Under the pieces are notes generated by a model, which was not told the DNA's origin, did not search any database, and saw nothing but the letters and a program-made list of their open reading frames with translations. A stretch of 64,000 bases of DNA. It comes from Bradyrhizobium sp. Ce-3 (GTDB lineage: Bacteria; Pseudomonadota; Alphaproteobacteria; Rhizobiales; Xanthobacteraceae). The stretch spans positions 620,001-684,000 of the forward strand of contig NZ_BQUV01000002.1 in NCBI RefSeq assembly GCF_022835695.1, read 5' to 3'. Numbering within the stretch: position 1 is the first letter of the stretch; every line of letters begins with the position of its first letter. The position numbers and the translations under genes are program-made. Of the stretch, positions 50,107-60,100 are shown in pieces.

Positions 50107-50331
50107 TGCGGAAAACCCTTTCTGAACGGCAGCGCCCGAAACCGCTGCAGGCGCCGACACATAGCCGTTTGGGCGGCTGTCTCCTTGTCAATTAAGGCGG
50201 ATACGTGACAGGCGTTCCCCGCCTCAAATCGCACGCCTTCAATACAGCGGCGCGCGGAAAGATCAATGCCGACAAGCGCATTTGCGCCCATGTGACGACG
50301 AGTTTCAGCAGCCTGTGATAAACCTCCCGAT

Positions 50332-52227
50332 GTGACGTTTCGCGAATCAAATCCGGCGCCTCACAGACGTGTTCCCGGGCGCGTTTGGCGCGCCGCATCG
50401 GCCGCTATCGGCCTTGCTCTGGCATTCGTTCTGGCGTGGCCGGCGTGCGGACCTGACCGTGCGGCCGCCGCCGAGAGCCACGCGCTGGCGATGCACGGCA
50501 GGCCGGCGCTGCCGGCCGGCTTTACCCACCTGCCCTATGCCAATCCCGACGCCCCCAAGGGCGGCCGTCTGGTGCTGAGCCCGCGGGAGGGCACCTTCGA
50601 CAGCCTCAATCCGCTGATCGTCAGGGGTCTCGCCGTGCAGCAGCTCCGCGGCTACGCCTACGAGCGCGGCTATGTCTACGAAAGCCTGATGGCGCGGAAC
50701 AACGATGAGCCCTTCACGCTCTATGGCCTGCTTGCCCGCAGCGTCGAGACCGACGATGCCAGAAGTTATGTGACATTCCACGTCGATCCGCGCGCGCGCT
50801 TCTCCGACGGGCACGCGGTCACCGCCGACGACGTGGTGTTCTCGCTCGAACTGCTCCGCGACCACGGCCGTCCGCTGCATCACCAATATTATTCGAAAGT
50901 CGCAAAGGTCGAGGTTCTCGATCCGCTCACGGTCCGATTCGATTTCGGCGGCGTTGCGGACCGCGAATTGCCGCTGATCCTCGGCCTGATGCCGATCCTG
51001 CCGCGCCATGCCACCGACGTCGCCAAATTCGAGGAGACCACATTGGCGCCGCCGATCGGCTCCGGTCCGTACCGCGTGACCGCGGTCAAGCCGGGCGCCA
51101 GCGTGACCTTCACCCGCAATCCGGATTACTGGGGACGCGACCTGCCGGTGAACCGCGGCATGTGGAATTTCGACGAGATCCGGCTCGACTACTACCGCGA
51201 CGCCAACGGCCAGTTCGAGGCGTTCAAGCGCGGCCTCTATGACTTCAGGACCGAGCCCGAACCGCTGCGCTGGCACGACGGCTACGACTTCCCCGCGGCG
51301 AACAGCGGCAACGTGCTGCGCGAAACCATCAAGATCGGTACGCCGCAACCGTCCGAATTCCTGGTGTTCAACACCAGGCGGCCGAAATTCGCCGACGCCC
51401 GCGTGCGCCAGGCGTTGCTGATGCTGTTCGATTTCGAATGGATCAACCGCAATTACTATTTTGAACTCTATTCGCGCTCCGGCGGCTATTTCGCGGGCTC
51501 GGAGTTGTCCGCCTATGGCCGCCCCGCCGATGCGCACGAGCGCGAGCTCCTCAAGCCGTATCTGTCGCATATCGCGCCCGACATTCTCGAGGGCCGCTAT
51601 CGCCTCCCCGTCACCGACGGCTCCGGGCGCGACCGCACCATCCTGCGCGACGCGCTCAAGCTGCTGTCGGACGCCGGCTATGCGCTCGACGGCACTGTCT
51701 TGAAGCAGCGCGTGACCGGGACGCCGCTCCGCATCGAGATTCTGGTCACCACCCGCGAGCATGAGCGGATCGCCCTCGCCTACCAGCGCGATCTCAAGCG
51801 CGCCGGCATCGAGGCCGCGGTCCGGGTGGTCGACGCGGTGCAGTTCGAGCAGCGCAGGGTTGCCTATGATTACGACATGATCCCCATTCGCTGGGATCAG
51901 TCGCTGTCGCCGGGCAACGAGCAGTGGTTCTACTGGGGCAGCCAGGCCGCCGACGTGCCGGGCACAAGGAATTACATGGGCGCCAAGGATCCGGCGATCG
52001 ACGCCATGATCGCGGCGCTGCTGGCGGCGCGGGAGCAGCCGGCGTTCGTCTCGGCGGTGCGGGCGCTGGATCGGGCCCTGATGTCGGGCTTCTACGCTAT
52101 CCCCCTATTTAACATGGGAGAGCAATGGATCGCGCGCTGGAATCGGATAGAACGGCCTTCGACCAATGCGTTGACGGGCTACCTGCCGGAGACGTGGTGG
52201 CAGAAGCCCGGCGCGCAATCCAACTGA
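50332..52227 (+). CDS. Peptide ABC transporter substrate-binding protein (YejA-like)
   Basis: The 631-residue protein is an SBP_bac_5 type. Signal region about 20-47. YANPDAPKGGRLVLSPREGTFDSLNP and the GSGPYRVTAVKPG and RNPDYWGRDLPVNRG stretches match YejA of the microcin C/peptide uptake system. The GTG start at 50332 lacks a strong ribosome binding site. No yejBEF permease or ATPase genes follow; a lone binding protein may feed another system. Next on the strand is a degenerate adenylate-forming gene, 82 bp away. Confidence 0.87.
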   Translation: MTFRESNPAPHRRVPGRVWRAASAAIGLALAFVLAWPACGPDRAAAAESHALAMHGRPALPAGFTHLPYANPDAPKGGRLVLSPREGTFDSLNPLIVRGLAVQQLRGYAYERGYVYESLMARNNDEPFTLYGLLARSVETDDARSYVTFHVDPRARFSDGHAVTADDVVFSLELLRDHGRPLHHQYYSKVAKVEVLDPLTVRFDFGGVADRELPLILGLMPILPRHATDVAKFEETTLAPPIGSGPYRVTAVKPGASVTFTRNPDYWGRDLPVNRGMWNFDEIRLDYYRDANGQFEAFKRGLYDFRTEPEPLRWHDGYDFPAANSGNVLRETIKIGTPQPSEFLVFNTRRPKFADARVRQALLMLFDFEWINRNYYFELYSRSGGYFAGSELSAYGRPADAHERELLKPYLSHIAPDILEGRYRLPVTDGSGRDRTILRDALKLLSDAGYALDGTVLKQRVTGTPLRIEILVTTREHERIALAYQRDLKRAGIEAAVRVVDAVQFEQRRVAYDYDMIPIRWDQSLSPGNEQWFYWGSQAADVPGTRNYMGAKDPAIDAMIAALLAAREQPAFVSAVRALDRALMSGFYAIPLFNMGEQWIARWNRIERPSTNALTGYLPETWWQKPGAQSN

Positions 52228-52309
52228 ACTGCCAAATGATCTGCCAGCCGATGCGCCCCGAGGCGGCATCAGCCGGTCCGATCGAAGCGATGCAACCGAC
52301 GTTGAACCT

Positions 52310-53821
52310 GTGAACCAGTCGATCACCTCGCCAACGCTCGATACCCTGTTCAAGCGCACCTTGGCGCGGCAGCCCGAGGCGCTGGCGCTGGTCGATCCGC
52401 TCAACAAGCAGCGCATCACCGGACAGACCCGCAAGCGCCTGACCTATGCCCAGGCCGACCGCGCGATCTCGGCGATCGCGGCCCACTTCGTCGAAATCGG
52501 ATTGCCGGCCAACACGGTGATCGCGGTCCAGCTTCCCTCGACGATCGAATTCGCGCTGACCGTCCTCGCCGCGCATCGGGTCGGCCTGGTGGTGGTGCCG
52601 CTGCCGCTGCTGTGGCGCCAGGCCGAGCTGACGTCCGTGCTCAACCGCACCGCGGCGCGGGCGATCGTCACCTGCAGCAAGATCGACGGCGTCTCCTACG
52701 CCGACATCGCGATGAACGCGGCGGCGGAAGCGTTCTCGATCCGCCATGTCTGCGGGTTCGGGACCGATCTGCCCGAAGGCATGTCGTCACTCGACGAGGC
52801 GATCCAGCAGGACTCCCGGACCACGCGCCGCATGATCGAGGACGGCCGCAAGCCCGCGCTGATTTCCTTCGACGTCACCAGCGACGGCTTCCGTCCGGTG
52901 CCCCGCGCGCATTTCGGCCTGATCGCCGGCGGGCTCGCAATGTCGCTGGAGAGCGACCTCGCGCAGGGCGCGACCATCATGGCGGCGTTCGCGCCGATGT
53001 CGTTTGCCGGTATCTGCTCGACGCTGGTGACCTGGCTGCTGTCGGGCGGCACGCTCGTGATGCATCACCCGTTCGACGAGGAAACCTTCGAAACCCAATT
53101 CAACGACCACGGCTGCGACACGCTGATCGCGCCGGCGCAGCTCGCGCTGCGGCTCGACGAGCGCGGCCTGTCGGAGCGCCTGCCCAGCCTGCGCAATGTG
53201 GTCGGCCTCTGGCGCACGCCGGAGCAGGTCGCCTCCAGCGCGCACTGGAGCTCGCGGCGGGTGACGCTGACCGATGTCTATTTGTTCGGCGAGGCCGGGC
53301 TGTTCGGCGCCCGCCGCAGCCTCGAGGACGGAACGCCGGCCCCGATCAAGCCCGGTCCGCACAGCGCGCCGCGCGAAGCGCCCGGTGCCTCGATCGCCGG
53401 CGAGATCCTGCTGACGCCGAAGGGCACGCTCGGCCTGCGCGGCCCGATGGTGCCGGTCGCCGCCTACGCGCCGCCGCCGCCCCCCGGCGACAGCCTGATT
53501 GCGCCGCCGCCGCGCGATTACGTCGACACCGAATACGCCGCGCGGGTCGATCGCGCGACCGGCGCCGTCAACATCACCGCACCGCCGTCGGGGGTGATGA
53601 CCATCGGCGGCTACCGATTCCTGGCGCAGGAGCTGCAGGAGTGGTCGCGCCGCCTCGGCCAGGGCGCGCTGTTGACGGCATTGCCGGACCGGCTCAGCGG
53701 CCATCGGCTGGCCGGACGCGCCCAGGACAATGCGCGGGCCCGCGACGCGCTCACAGAACTTGGGCTTAACCCGTTGATGGTCGAGGCATTTCGCGACCGC
53801 AGCGGCCCCGGGATGAGTTAA
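52310..53821 (+). CDS. Degenerate adenylate-forming (AMP-binding) protein
   Basis: The 503-residue protein has the fold of acyl-CoA synthetases and NRPS adenylation domains (LTYAQADRAISAIA at about 43, LPANTVIAVQLPSTIEF, and AAHRVGLVVVPLPLL). The P-loop (TSGTTG.PK) is replaced by FDVTSDGFRPVP (about 184-195), with no Gly/Ser/Thr loop. The A7 TGD is DTEYA and A8 GR..D lacks its Arg-Asp pair; the terminal catalytic Lys is not evident. It probably no longer makes AMP-esters and may be a binding or regulatory protein. Start GTG at 52310. Confidence 0.8.
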   Translation: MNQSITSPTLDTLFKRTLARQPEALALVDPLNKQRITGQTRKRLTYAQADRAISAIAAHFVEIGLPANTVIAVQLPSTIEFALTVLAAHRVGLVVVPLPLLWRQAELTSVLNRTAARAIVTCSKIDGVSYADIAMNAAAEAFSIRHVCGFGTDLPEGMSSLDEAIQQDSRTTRRMIEDGRKPALISFDVTSDGFRPVPRAHFGLIAGGLAMSLESDLAQGATIMAAFAPMSFAGICSTLVTWLLSGGTLVMHHPFDEETFETQFNDHGCDTLIAPAQLALRLDERGLSERLPSLRNVVGLWRTPEQVASSAHWSSRRVTLTDVYLFGEAGLFGARRSLEDGTPAPIKPGPHSAPREAPGASIAGEILLTPKGTLGLRGPMVPVAAYAPPPPPGDSLIAPPPRDYVDTEYAARVDRATGAVNITAPPSGVMTIGGYRFLAQELQEWSRRLGQGALLTALPDRLSGHRLAGRAQDNARARDALTELGLNPLMVEAFRDRSGPGMS

Positions 53822-53928
53822 AATCTTATCATTGCGTTAGTCTTAGCATTGTGTTGACGCCGCATTAAGCCATGCCAACTAGCATCGCAGCCGTTTGCTG
53901 AACTTAAGCATTGGTTTCGAGCGTTCGA

Positions 53929-55152
53929 ATGTCTCAACAAGGTCCGGTCCTCATCGTGTCGGCGTCGGCCAAGCCGTCGTTCGCCGCCGTCCTCGATGAG
54001 ACCCAGCTGTTCCCGATCGTGGTCACCGACTGGAATGAGGTTGGACGGGCCATCGAGCAGGTCAAGCCGGCGGCGATCATCGCGGCCGCCGAGGGCGTCG
54101 ACTTCGTCACTTTGTCGGGGCTCGCCAAGCGCGCCGCCGCCCGCGCGCCCTATCTGCCCCTAATCGCGGTCGATCCCGCGACCACCCTGCCCGACACCGT
54201 GATCGCCTTCTACCAGAAGAAGGGCCTGCCGGATCGCCTGGTTGCCCGGCTCAATGCCTGCCTGCGGGTTCGCGCGCTACATGCGACCGTGATGCGCCGC
54301 CTGGTGCCGCCGACGCCGATCGCGATGTCCGATATCGATCCCATCGGCGAGGCCACGGCGTTGTTGATCGGCCGCGGCGGGGCCTACCCGACGCTGTCGG
54401 TCGCGCTCGGCGAACGCGCCGGCGTGGTCGGCGCGCTCAGCATCGAGGCGGCCGCCAAGCATCTGTCCAGCCGCGACATCGACGGCATCGTGCTCGCCGA
54501 AGGCTTCACGCCGCGGGTGATGGACGCCTTCCTGACCGTGCTGACCGAGGATGTCCGCTTCCGCCCATTGCCTGTCATCGTCGCTTCGGGCGAGCTGACG
54601 CCGCGTTACGAGCTGCCCAATCTCGAGATCGTCACGGCCGGTCCGACCCGCGTCGCCGACATGGCGTTGCCGATGATCCGCCAGCACGCCTTTGAAGCGC
54701 GGCTCGGCCGCATGCTCAAGGCGATCGATGCCAAGGGCCTGATCGATGCCCGCACCGGGCTGCTGACCAAGGCCGCGTTCGAGCGCGACTTCGCGACCGC
54801 CGTGTACCAGACCTCCGAGCGCGGCGGCGCGCTCTCGGTGGCACGCTTCACCTTCGACCACACCCAGCCGCGCGCGCAGTTCGACGGCGCGCGGATCATC
54901 AGCCGGCTGATGCGGCAGGCCGATTTCGGCGCGGTGCATGACGACCGCTCGCTCGTCGTGGCGTTCGCCGGCACCGATTTGCGCAACGCGCAGGCGATCA
55001 CGCGGCGATTGGCGAGCGTGATGCGCCACACCCAGAACGGCCGCCGCGACAAAGCCGAGCCGGCCGTCAGCGTCGCAACGCTGATGCCGGGCGATTCCGC
55101 GCTGTCGCTGCTGGGCCGGTTGTTCGGCACGCCGGAGCGCGCGGCGTCGTAG
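53929..55152 (+). CDS. Degenerate GGDEF-domain protein with N-terminal receiver-like region
   Basis: The protein has 407 residues. Residues 1-110 and about 140-250 look like two receiver-type alpha/beta units without clear phospho-acceptor Asp. A diverged GGDEF-like domain follows (about 275-395), recognisable from DARTGLLTKAAFERDF and RLMRQADFGAVHDDRSLVVAFAGTDL. The GGDEF signature itself is missing, so it is unlikely to make c-di-GMP. ATG at 53929 is preferred over an earlier GTG. It lies 107 bp after the adenylate-forming gene. Confidence 0.72.
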   Translation: MSQQGPVLIVSASAKPSFAAVLDETQLFPIVVTDWNEVGRAIEQVKPAAIIAAAEGVDFVTLSGLAKRAAARAPYLPLIAVDPATTLPDTVIAFYQKKGLPDRLVARLNACLRVRALHATVMRRLVPPTPIAMSDIDPIGEATALLIGRGGAYPTLSVALGERAGVVGALSIEAAAKHLSSRDIDGIVLAEGFTPRVMDAFLTVLTEDVRFRPLPVIVASGELTPRYELPNLEIVTAGPTRVADMALPMIRQHAFEARLGRMLKAIDAKGLIDARTGLLTKAAFERDFATAVYQTSERGGALSVARFTFDHTQPRAQFDGARIISRLMRQADFGAVHDDRSLVVAFAGTDLRNAQAITRRLASVMRHTQNGRRDKAEPAVSVATLMPGDSALSLLGRLFGTPERAAS

Positions 55153-55171
55153 CGGCAGACCGTTTCGCCTC

Positions 55172-56854
55172 TCAGCACCAGGCCCATCTGCAGCCGACGA
55201 AGCGGTAGTAGTAGATTCTGCGCACGTGATGGACGCCGGCCGCGCGGCGCGGCGCGCCTGCATTGAGGTCCTTTGGCACGTTCGGGTCCTGGCTTCCCGG
55301 ATCGACCTGGACCGCGCGGCGCCGCAGCTCCGCCGCCTTGGCTGCATCGGGCGGCCCGAGCAATCCCCGCTCCTGCATGACGGCAAGGTATTTCAGAGAA
55401 TACCCGTCGTTGAGATCGGCCGCCTGCTGAAAATATTGCGCGGCCATGCCGTAGTCGCGCGGCGTCCCCTTGCCGTAGAAATACATGAAGCCGGTCTGGG
55501 CCAGGGCGAAGGGATTACCGGCCTCGATTGCCTTCTGGTAAAGCTCGAGTGCGCGCGCCTCGTCCTTCCTGACGAAATTGCCGTTGGAATACATCGCGCC
55601 GAGATTGCTGATCGCGCCCGGCTCTCCCGCCGCGGCCGCCTTGCTGAACAGCTCGAACGCCCGCGGCATGTCTTTGACGACGCCACGCCCGGTCGCAAAA
55701 TAGACCCCGAGCTTGCCTTGCGCCGGCGCGTAACCGGCATCCGCAGCCTTGGTCAGATAGCGTTGCGCCGCCATGTAATTCTTCGTTCCGCCATAGGCGA
55801 GGCCGAGCAGAAATTCCAGGCGTGGCTGATCGGGATTGGCACGCACTGCCGCCTCGCAGATCGGGACCGCGGCCGCAAAATCATGCGTATTCTCGATCTT
55901 CAACTGTTCGGGGCTGGCGAATGGCGGCGCTGGCGCGGCCGCACGCTCGCATTCGCTGTCGGAGCTCCCGGCAGCACTCTGCGGCGTCGGAGATGCGACG
56001 CGCTGCGCCTCGGCTGATGGCGTTGCCAGCGGCGCAGCCGGTTGTGCCGATGTCGCGGGCGGTGATCCGCTGACGACTGCGGACGGCGCGGCCGCAAGAT
56101 AGACGTCGCCGACCAGCGAGGAGCTGTCCCAGGGCGTCTGCTTCCGATCGGTCGCCGCGAGTACGTCGCCGCGAACCCTGGACAGCATCTGGCGCACTTC
56201 GATGCCGGGTGTCGCGATGTGCTTCAGCAGCGCGGCGGTAAACGGCGAATTGCGCCCGGCACCGTCGAGCGCGACATTGTTCGGTTGCGTCGAATAGACG
56301 ATCAGCGAGCCCTGCCCGGCCGCATCGACGCGGCCGAGCCCGCGCGTCGGCGCAGCGCGGCTGCCACGCGCGAGCTTGTCGAGAAACGGATTGTTGCGGC
56401 AGGCGTCGAGAATGATGATGTTGGCGCGCCCCGTCCCCTCCATCTCCTGCTGGATGTCGGTCAGGTTCACTGTGTTGAAGCGCACGTCGGCGGGCGTTTC
56501 GATTTTCGCGTCGACCGGGACCAGATAGTTTTCGCCGTTCATCTGCAGGCCGTGACCGGCGTAGAAGAACAATGCGACATCGGCGCCGCTCAGGCGCCTG
56601 GAGAAATCGCGCACCGCGTTGGCGATGGCCTCGCGCGTCCCATCGCGCTGCTCGATCACGTCGAAGCCCATACCGCGCAAGGCCGTGGCAAGATCGGCTG
56701 CGTCATTGGCGGGATTGTCGAGGGCGGGAACGGCTTGATAGTGGCTGTTGCCGAGCACCAGCGCCAGGCGCGTGCCGGCGACAGCCTCGATCGGCAGAAT
56801 GGTCAACGCAAGGCAAAACGCGACGAGAAGCAACCGGCAATGGAGGTGATGCAT
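55172..56854 (-). CDS. Exported caspase-like (orthocaspase) protein with Sel1 repeats
   Basis: The protein has 560 residues. A signal peptide (about 1-26) is followed by a C14 peptidase domain (about 27-255). The catalytic dyad is His101 in YAGHGLQ and Cys152 in LDACRNNPF. A Pro/Ala/Ser linker (about 258-315) leads to four to five Sel1-like repeats (about 340-500, with GA.YSNG.FV.KD and FYGKGTPRDYG), then a basic C-terminus ending VGCRWAWC. The domain order is enzyme, spacer, scaffold. A periplasmic or surface location follows from the signal peptide. Confidence 0.9.
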   Translation of the reverse strand: MHHLHCRLLLVAFCLALTILPIEAVAGTRLALVLGNSHYQAVPALDNPANDAADLATALRGMGFDVIEQRDGTREAIANAVRDFSRRLSGADVALFFYAGHGLQMNGENYLVPVDAKIETPADVRFNTVNLTDIQQEMEGTGRANIIILDACRNNPFLDKLARGSRAAPTRGLGRVDAAGQGSLIVYSTQPNNVALDGAGRNSPFTAALLKHIATPGIEVRQMLSRVRGDVLAATDRKQTPWDSSSLVGDVYLAAAPSAVVSGSPPATSAQPAAPLATPSAEAQRVASPTPQSAAGSSDSECERAAAPAPPFASPEQLKIENTHDFAAAVPICEAAVRANPDQPRLEFLLGLAYGGTKNYMAAQRYLTKAADAGYAPAQGKLGVYFATGRGVVKDMPRAFELFSKAAAAGEPGAISNLGAMYSNGNFVRKDEARALELYQKAIEAGNPFALAQTGFMYFYGKGTPRDYGMAAQYFQQAADLNDGYSLKYLAVMQERGLLGPPDAAKAAELRRRAVQVDPGSQDPNVPKDLNAGAPRRAAGVHHVRRIYYYRFVGCRWAWC

Positions 56855-57121
56855 CGTGCTTGCTTGCGACTTTCAATACCGGCTGGGATCGAGATGAAAA
56901 TCATACCGGCAGCGCCGATGCCAGTCAAAACCCCGATCGAATACGATCGCGGTCCCGAAGCCGAACGGCGGTCGAACAGCACCAGACAATCGCGCCGCTG
57001 TCTGCACGGAACCGCACACAGCATCGTGCGGCTCACTCACCCGTCACACAAGGCCCAGCTCTGTGTGATCTCCGCACATCCGTGAGAGCGCGTGCGCCGA
57101 TCGGAAGCGGTGTGAGCGATC

Positions 57122-60100
57122 TCACGCCGCTTTCTTGCTCTCCGCGAGATTGGCGAGCTGGCGCAAGATCTCGGTCGTGCCGGCGAGCCGCTCTTCCGGC
57201 GTGTCCCACTCCTGGAAGAACACGACCTTCATGTCGGGCCGCACCTTGGCGGCCTGGCCGTGCTGGCGGATGAAGCTCACCAGCCGCTCCGGATGCGCAA
57301 AACTGTTGTCGCGGAACGCGATCACGGCGCCCTTCGGCCCGGCGTCGACCTTGCCGACATTGGCCCGGCGGCAATAGGCCTTGATCGCGGCGACCCTGAA
57401 CAGATAGCGGACCTCGTCCGGCAGCACGCCGAAGCGGTCGCGCATCTCGGCGGCGAAGGCGTCGATGTCCTCGTCGGTGTCGAGATCGGCGAGACGACGA
57501 TAGAGCGACAGCCGCACGCTGAGGTCGTTGACGTAGTCCTCGGGGATCAGCACCGGCATGCCGATCGTGATCTGCGGCGACCAGCGGTCGGCGGCGGGCT
57601 CGGCGACGCCGGCCTTGAGGTTGATGATCGCCTCCTCCAGCATCGACTGATACAGCTCGAAGCCGACTTCCTTGATGTGGCCGGACTGCTCCTCGCCGAG
57701 CAGATTGCCGGCGCCGCGGATGTCGAGGTCGTGCGAGGCAAGCTGGAAGCCGGCGCCGAGCGTCTCCAGCGATTGCAGCACCTTGAGCCGGCGCTCTGCC
57801 TGCGCGGTGATCTTCTGCTGCGCCGGCAGCGTGAACAGCGCATAGGCGCGGAGCTTGGAGCGGCCGACGCGGCCACGCAGCTGGTAGAGCTGGGCGAGGC
57901 CGAACATGTCGGCGCGGTGCACGATCAGCGTGTTGGCGTTCGGAATGTCGAGACCGGACTCCACGATCGTGGTCGAGAGCAGGATGTCGTATTTGCCGTC
58001 GTAGAACGCCGACATGATGTCCTCGATCGCGGTCGGCGGCATCTGGCCGTGGGCGACCGCGACCTTCATCTCCGGCACGTTCTTGTCGAGGAAATCCTTG
58101 ACGCCGGCGAGATCCTCGATCCGCGGCACGACGTAGAAGGCCTGGCCGCCGCGGTAGCGTTCGCGCAGCAGCGCCTCGCGGATCATCAGGGGGTCGTGCG
58201 GCGCGACGAAGGTGCGGACCGCAAGCCGATCGACCGGCGGCGAGGCAATGATCGAGAGCTCGCGGACGCCGGTCAGCGCCAGTTGCAGCGTGCGCGGGAT
58301 CGGCGTTGCCGACAGCGTCAGCACATGGACCTGGGCACGCAGCTGCTTCAGCCGCTCCTTGTGGCTGACGCCGAAATGCTGCTCCTCGTCGACGATCAAC
58401 AGGCCAAGGTCCTTGAACTTGATGGCCTTGCCGAGCAGCGCATGGGTGCCGACGACGATGTCGACGCTGCCGTCGGCGAGCCCCTTCTTGGTCTGGTTCA
58501 AATCCTTGGTCGACACCAGCCGCGACGCCTGCGCGACATTGACCGGGAAGCCCTTGAAGCGCTCGGTGAAGGTCCGCGAGTGCTGCCGCGCCAGCAGCGT
58601 GGTCGGCACCACGACGGCGACCTGCCGGCCTTCGAGCGCCACCGCGAACGCCGCGCGCAGCGCCACCTCGGTCTTGCCGAAGCCGACGTCGCCGCAGATC
58701 AGCCGGTCCATTGGACGGCCGATCTCAAGGTCATTCAAGGTCGAGGTGATGGCGCCGAGCTGGTCCTCGGTCTCCTCATAAGGGAAGCGCGCGCAGAACT
58801 CGTCATAGACGTGCGGCTGAAGCGGGAATTTCGGCGCCTCGTGCAGCTGCCGCTCGGCCGCGATCTTGATCAACTCGCCCGCGATCTGGCGGATGCGGTT
58901 CTTGAGCTTGGCCTTGCGCGCCTGCCAGCCGCCACCGCCCAGACGGTCGAGCTCGACATTGGCGCTGTCGGAGCCGTAGCGCGACAGCAGCTCGATGTTC
59001 TCGACCGGCAGGAACAGTTTCGTCTCGGCCGCATAATGCAGCTCGAGGCAGTCATGCGGCGCGCCGGAGACTTCCAGCGTCTGCAGGCCGACGAAGCGGC
59101 CGATGCCGTGCTCGACGTGAACCACGAGATCGCCGGTCGCAAGGCTCGTCACCTCGGAGATGAAATTGTCGAGCTTGCGGCTCGCCTTGCGCGGCCGCAC
59201 CAGGCGGTCGCCGAGGATGTCCTGCTCGCTGATGACGGCGAACTCGTCGGTCTCGAACCCGGATTCCATGCCGAGCACGGCCAGCATGGTCTCGTTGCGC
59301 GGCGTCGCCTGCACGATCCGCCAGGTGTTGACGCTGGTGGTGTTGAGCAGCTTGTGGTCGCGCAACATCGCGCCCATGCGGTCGCGCGAGCCCTCGCTCC
59401 ACAGCGCGACGATCACCTTCTTGCGCTGCGACTGCAGCGCGCCGATATGGCCGACGACGGCCTCGAATACGTTGACATTGCCGTCGGCGCGCTCCGGCGC
59501 GAAATTGCGGCCCTGCCGCGCGCCGGCGTCGAACACCTCGCTCGACCCCTCGGGCACCGCGAACGGCGTCAGCCGTGCCAGCGGCCCATCGCCCAGCAAC
59601 TTGGTCCATTCGGCTTCGGTCAAATAGAGCTTGTCCGGCGGCAGCGGCTTGTAGATCGCGCCGCTGCTCGGATGCTCCAGCGCTTCGCGCCGCGCTTCAT
59701 AGTAATCCGATATCTGCGAGAAGCGTTCGCGCGCGGCGTCCTCGCCCTGCGGCTCGATCGCAACCGTTGCGCCGTCGAGATAGTCGAACAGGGTGTCCAT
59801 CCGCTCCTGGAACAGCGGCAGCCAGTGCTCCATGCCGGGATGGCGCCGTCCCTCGGACACCGCTTCATAGAGTTGGTCGTCGCGTCCGGGCGCGCCGAAC
59901 GCTGCGACATAGCCCATGCGGAAACGCCGGATGGTTTCGGTCGTCAGTTGGAATTCCGAGACCGGCACGAGATCGAGCCCGCGCATGTCGAGCAGCGTGC
60001 GCTGGGTCTCGGCATCGAAGGTGCGGATCGACTCGAGAGAGTCGCCGAAGAAGTCGAAACGCACCGGCTGGTCGAGGCCGGCCGGGAACAGATCGAGGAT

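Noticed and set aside
50158-50192. TTGACA on the minus strand before the IalB gene
   Set aside because: The nearest -10-like hexamer (TATGTG) is 23 bases away, too far for sigma-70.
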